DNA of 64,000 nucleotides from contig NC_056752.1 of assembly GCF_018687715.1 (NCBI RefSeq), positions 7,881,001 through 7,945,000 of the forward strand, given 5' to 3'. Below, one piece after another: positions 60,873 to 64,000 of the stretch. How positions within the stretch are numbered: position 1 is the stretch's first letter; every line of letters begins with the position of its first letter. This DNA is from Carya illinoinensis (Eukaryota > Streptophyta > Magnoliopsida > Fagales > Juglandaceae). Both the position numbers and the translations under genes were made by a program. The notes beneath the pieces were generated by a model. That model was not told the origin of the DNA and did not search any database. It worked only from the letters and a program-made list of their open reading frames with translations.

Positions 60873-63114
60873 TGTCTCCTTTTTTACTCTTGTTCCTTTT
60901 ACTATCTGATCCAAGGCCTGGCTAGGGAACCATTTTAACCCCAGGGACCCTTTGTATGCTACCTATCACACAAAGAGCGCCTGAGCATCCATATGGATTG
61001 AAGAAAGGAGATTCTTCGTCAATATATTTCATTAAAAATCATGCAATTGCACGGTCAAAAGCCTAACAATTCATTAAATCAATTAGCTAAAACACCAATG
61101 CCAATCTATCCAGATTAACCAAACTCCAAGACAAGCTACATACCAACTATACATTTTTTCGGCTCTACCCAACCCTTCTTTCAGATAGCTTTCCCCTTTG
61201 TATACCCCCAATAAACTTCGGTTGCACCCCTAGCACTTTCAATATAATCTGGTACCTTTACTCATAAAAAAACAAATATTCTTGCCTATCAGACCACAGA
61301 GTATGAGCAATCATTTCATGAAAGGACTTAACATGAACCATGCTAATCAAAACAAGTTCATATTAAAATCTATTTACATTGAGCCTAAAGCAAAGCAAGA
61401 GAATTACTGCTGCTAATATTTTCAATTTAAACAATGCTTAAAAAAATATAGCCATTGGAGTCGCCATTTTCAATCAAAGAAAGCAACAGCTTGAGTATAA
61501 TTTTTCAGTTGACAAAGCATTCAATGGGAGAAAACAGACTGTCTTCTACATGTAAATATTTTGATAGGAACAGAAAGTAATTTGGCATAAAGGCCAATGA
61601 TATGCTGCCATCAGACGGGATAAATCATAGAGTTATTGCATGGTTCCAGTGTATTGTAATAATGAAATGGAACTCAAAGCCCTTGCGCAATGTCCCAACA
61701 TCATATGGCAGTTTCAAGTGGAATTAGCAATACCTCAAATCTTAAGCTGCTTAATTCAAGCAATTGATAAGCTAAAGAATATAGCAATACTCCAAAAATA
61801 GAGAGCAACATAAAGTTTTTTTTTTTTTTTTTTGGCAATTTTTATATCATGAATTTCCAATAAATTAATTTAACCCATGGAAAACGTGGAAGGATCCTAA
61901 CCCCATTTAACACAGATTTTATTTTCTCAAAAAATATAAAAAATTCCTAACCGAATTGGTCTGTATTTCTTGCAACAGAAAGTAATTTGGCATAAAGACC
62001 AATGATATGCTGCCATCAGACGATAAATCATAGAGAGTTATTACATAGTTCCGGTGTAGTGTAATAGTAAAATGGAACTCAAAGCCCTTGCGCAATGTCC
62101 CAACATCATCTGGCAGTTCCAAGGGTAATTACCCAATCCTCCAATCTTAAGCTGCTTAATCAATGCAATCGATAAGTTAAAGGATATGGCAATAATCCAA
62201 GCAACGAGTTCATCATAAAGTTCTTACTTTTTGGCATTTTTTATATCATAAATAACCCATGGAAAAAAAGTGAAAAATCCTAACACCATTTAACAAAGAT
62301 TTATTAAAAAACTCCCTAACCAAATTGTTGGGTATTTATTTTTTTCATCATCTTCCAGATTTTCTTGCCAACCCTTCAAAAACCCATATTTCGTGACAAT
62401 TCAGAATGCCAAATAAAACACTCATCTCACGGTTTTCAAAATGAAAAATTTATAACTAAATTTGAGCCTTGATATAAAATGATAATAAAATGAAAAAACA
62501 AAAAAACAGAGAACTGAAATCAACTCAACGGAATAGGTATCTTATGCAGAGATCCGGTGAATCTATTCTTGAGAAGGATATTCGATCGCGTTTACATCCA
62601 TAACAAACAAATAAATAGCATACTACCGGTGTAAAAATCCCATTAAGCAATAGGAGAATGAAGGGTTTATTAACCATACCTTTCTCTGTACTTTCCGCTC
62701 TATCTAAACAGACCGTAGCTCTGTACAATATGCCACAATACTACAACACCAAGTCGTCTACCGGTGTTCAGCAACGTTGGAGAGAGAGAGAGATAGAGAG
62801 AGGGAGATTGGTCATTGGGGGAAAGGGAGATACGGGTGACTTCAATCGAATTATAAGAGAGGCCATACTGTCGGCGCCGGGACGCACAGTAAACCTAATT
62901 ATTGGGTGTAAACTACTCAAATGGGTGGCAAAAATTTCTTATCATCGTTCTGCTTCAGCAAATGAAAGAGCCAAAATAAATCTACAATTTACACCATAAA
63001 ATTTACAATGCAATATCTCAAAGAACTCATCCACAGGTTTTCCTCGTCATTAGCAAGCCCATATCAAATACATCATCCACAAGAAATCAATCTCAGGGGA
63101 CTGGGGGCATTACC
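60873..63114. other. Probable DPM3 leader-intron DNA right of the L1
   Basis: No protein family is recognised. It contains a 405-bp tandem duplication at 61571-62345 and a short GA-rich patch at about 62779-62810. A donor-like CAGAGAAAGGTATGG (minus, 62688-62702) could end an alternative first exon. If the DPM3 5' UTR is spliced as inferred, this is part of its first intron. Confidence 0.4.
61571..62345. repeat. 405-bp direct tandem duplication
   Basis: CAGAAAGTAATTTGGCATAA begins at 61571 and again at 61976. Similarity runs through GGAACTCAAAGCCCTTGCGC (both copies), CTTAAGCTGCTTAAT, the poly-T or CTTTTTGGCA region and CCCATGGAAAA, to CCTAACC(A/G)AATTG. The two copies are clearly diverged, so the duplication is not recent. 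The second copy has a 67-codon open frame on the minus strand that the first lacks. Confidence 0.85.
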
Positions 63115-63300
63115 GTGGGTTGACTGAAGAAGGAACCGACGGCGAAGGGCAGGGGCAGTTCTAGGAGCTGCGAACGGGTAAAGGGACGGCCGCACAGCGG
63201 GAGAAGAGATACAGACTGAGAGAGGAGAGACGGGTCTGGGAGCAGTATAATTTGGGTAAAAGCTTCGAGGTGGCGAAGCCGAGTGGGTCTTTAGAAAGTA
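63115..63300 (-). promoter_or_regulatory. Probable DPM3 leader exon and core promoter
   Basis: On the minus strand this GC-richer, CT-rich block ends with TCAACCCACG followed by the donor GTAATG (63114 downward). It would supply the 5' UTR that joins to the acceptor 30 bp upstream of the DPM3 ATG. No coding frame is apparent. The link to DPM3 is inferred from orientation, composition and splice signals. Confidence 0.4.
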
Positions 63301-63315
63301 GAAACCCTAACTGCT

Positions 63316-63398
63316 CTAAACGGCCTCGTTTTTTCCTCTAAACGACGCGGTTTTACTTGTGATTAGTATGACGGGGCGGTGATTAAACGACGCCGTTT
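63316..63398. promoter_or_regulatory. Cluster of AAACG(A)CG..CGTTTT palindromic motifs
   Basis: Three related, nearly palindromic motifs in about 80 bp: AAACGGCCTCGTTTTT, AAACGACGCGGTTTT and AAACGACGCCGTTTTAT. They lie just upstream of the presumed DPM3 leader. The same motif type occurs inside the hAT-like element at 3600-3690, so a transposon origin is possible. Confidence 0.5.
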
Positions 63399-63641
63399 TA
63401 TCCCTGAATTTGGGCTGGGTTGGGCTTCCGCTGGGCTACTCTGGTTTCGGACTTAAATTTGGAATGAAATGTATTTTATAAAAATGAGTAATGATGTATA
63501 CAATGATAAAGTATACAAATGTCATGTAATTTTTTTAAAAATAATAAAATTTATTATTAAAAAATGAATTTTTTAAGTGAATTTTATATTTATTTATTTT
63601 TTAAAAAAAATTACGTGATATTTATGTACTATATAATTTTA

Positions 63642-63812
63642 GAGAAATGATATTTACAGTCGTAGTTGTGTAAGCAGCGTGCAGTCGTTTTAAAAAAATG
63701 AATTAATATGGGATCTATATGAAAAAAAACTAACTTTTTAATCATGGACCTCACTTTTTTTTAAAACGATTGCGCGACGTTTATAATTCCACGACTGTAT
63801 GTAGCATTGCTC
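63642..63812. mobile_element. MITE with AGTCGT inverted repeats
   Basis: GAGAAATGATATTTACAGTC...GTGCAGTCGTTTTAAAAAAA at the left is mirrored by the right end, whose reverse complement reads GAGCAATGCTACATACAGTC...GCGCAATCGTTTTAAAAAAA. Arms are about 60 bp. Ends resemble those at 33203-33355. Non-coding. Confidence 0.65.
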
Positions 63813-64000
63813 GTAACTTTATATATTATTTGTTTTATTTTTAATATCTAATCACATGTTATTATATCAGGATATTCAAGATTGCTACGTACAACTAGCT
63901 AGGCAACCGCTGAGTAACCGGCTGACTACCACGTCAGCATCTATCAAAAAAAGTAAAAAAGCTTCTGCATTTTCAGCTTCGGCATTTTTCATTTCCCTGG

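Noticed and set aside
62700..62866. Minus-strand ATG beginning MASLIIRLKSPVSP, considered as a transit peptide exon
   Set aside because: Codon-by-codon reading reaches a stop after 32 residues (SLQRC then TGA), and no second exon could be joined.

Overview
The window is nuclear DNA of a flowering plant, most likely a woody dicot. The protein-coding genes have many introns with GT/AG borders. The intergenic DNA is AT-rich and full of (GA)n tracts, MITEs, LINEs, a CACTA transposase and a solo LTR. A Fagales/Juglandaceae-like genome is my guess from the repeat style; the sequence does not prove it.

Layout. 1-14.7 kb is a transposon-rich block. It holds a decayed CACTA TNP2 transposase (about 4.5-8.1 kb, minus), a hAT-like element with a (GA)n tract (3.2-4.0 kb), a broken ROP/RAC small-GTPase fragment (12.8-13.2 kb, plus) and an unusual number of short perfect hairpins. 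17.8-22.1 kb carries two tandem paralogous genes for small secreted glycine/proline-rich cell-wall-type proteins (minus). 24.2-24.8 kb is a 5'-truncated LINE with a clean target-site duplication. 25.0-31.3 kb is a complete seven-exon FATA acyl-ACP thioesterase gene (minus); its fourth intron holds three LINE fragments. 33.96-35.92 kb is a solo LTR with a 5-bp target duplication, followed by Tourist-like and CACTA-like non-autonomous elements. 38.9-44.4 kb is a seven-exon gene (plus) for a membrane-of-ER-body-like/VIT-type protein with duplicated CxxC exons. 46.7-50.7 kb is a two-exon gene (minus) for a trypsin-fold protease-like protein with a long disordered tail. 52.5-54.8 kb holds the coding exons of DPM3 (minus), the small membrane subunit of dolichol-phosphate-mannose synthase. 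A nearly intact 5.7-kb L1 LINE (55.15-60.87 kb, minus) sits just upstream, probably inside a 5'-UTR intron of DPM3. The last 3 kb contain a 405-bp tandem duplication, the likely DPM3 leader/promoter and MITEs.

The host genes are unrelated single-copy housekeeping or specialised genes: plastid fatty-acid export, ER-body/vacuolar-type membrane transport, a protease fold, and ER glycosylation. I see no operon-like or pathway link between them. The most notable content is the transposon biology: the almost intact L1, the gene relic inside transposon-rich DNA, the hairpin cluster and a 25-bp retro-insertion flanked by a 15-bp duplication. I found no tRNA, rRNA or CRISPR array.
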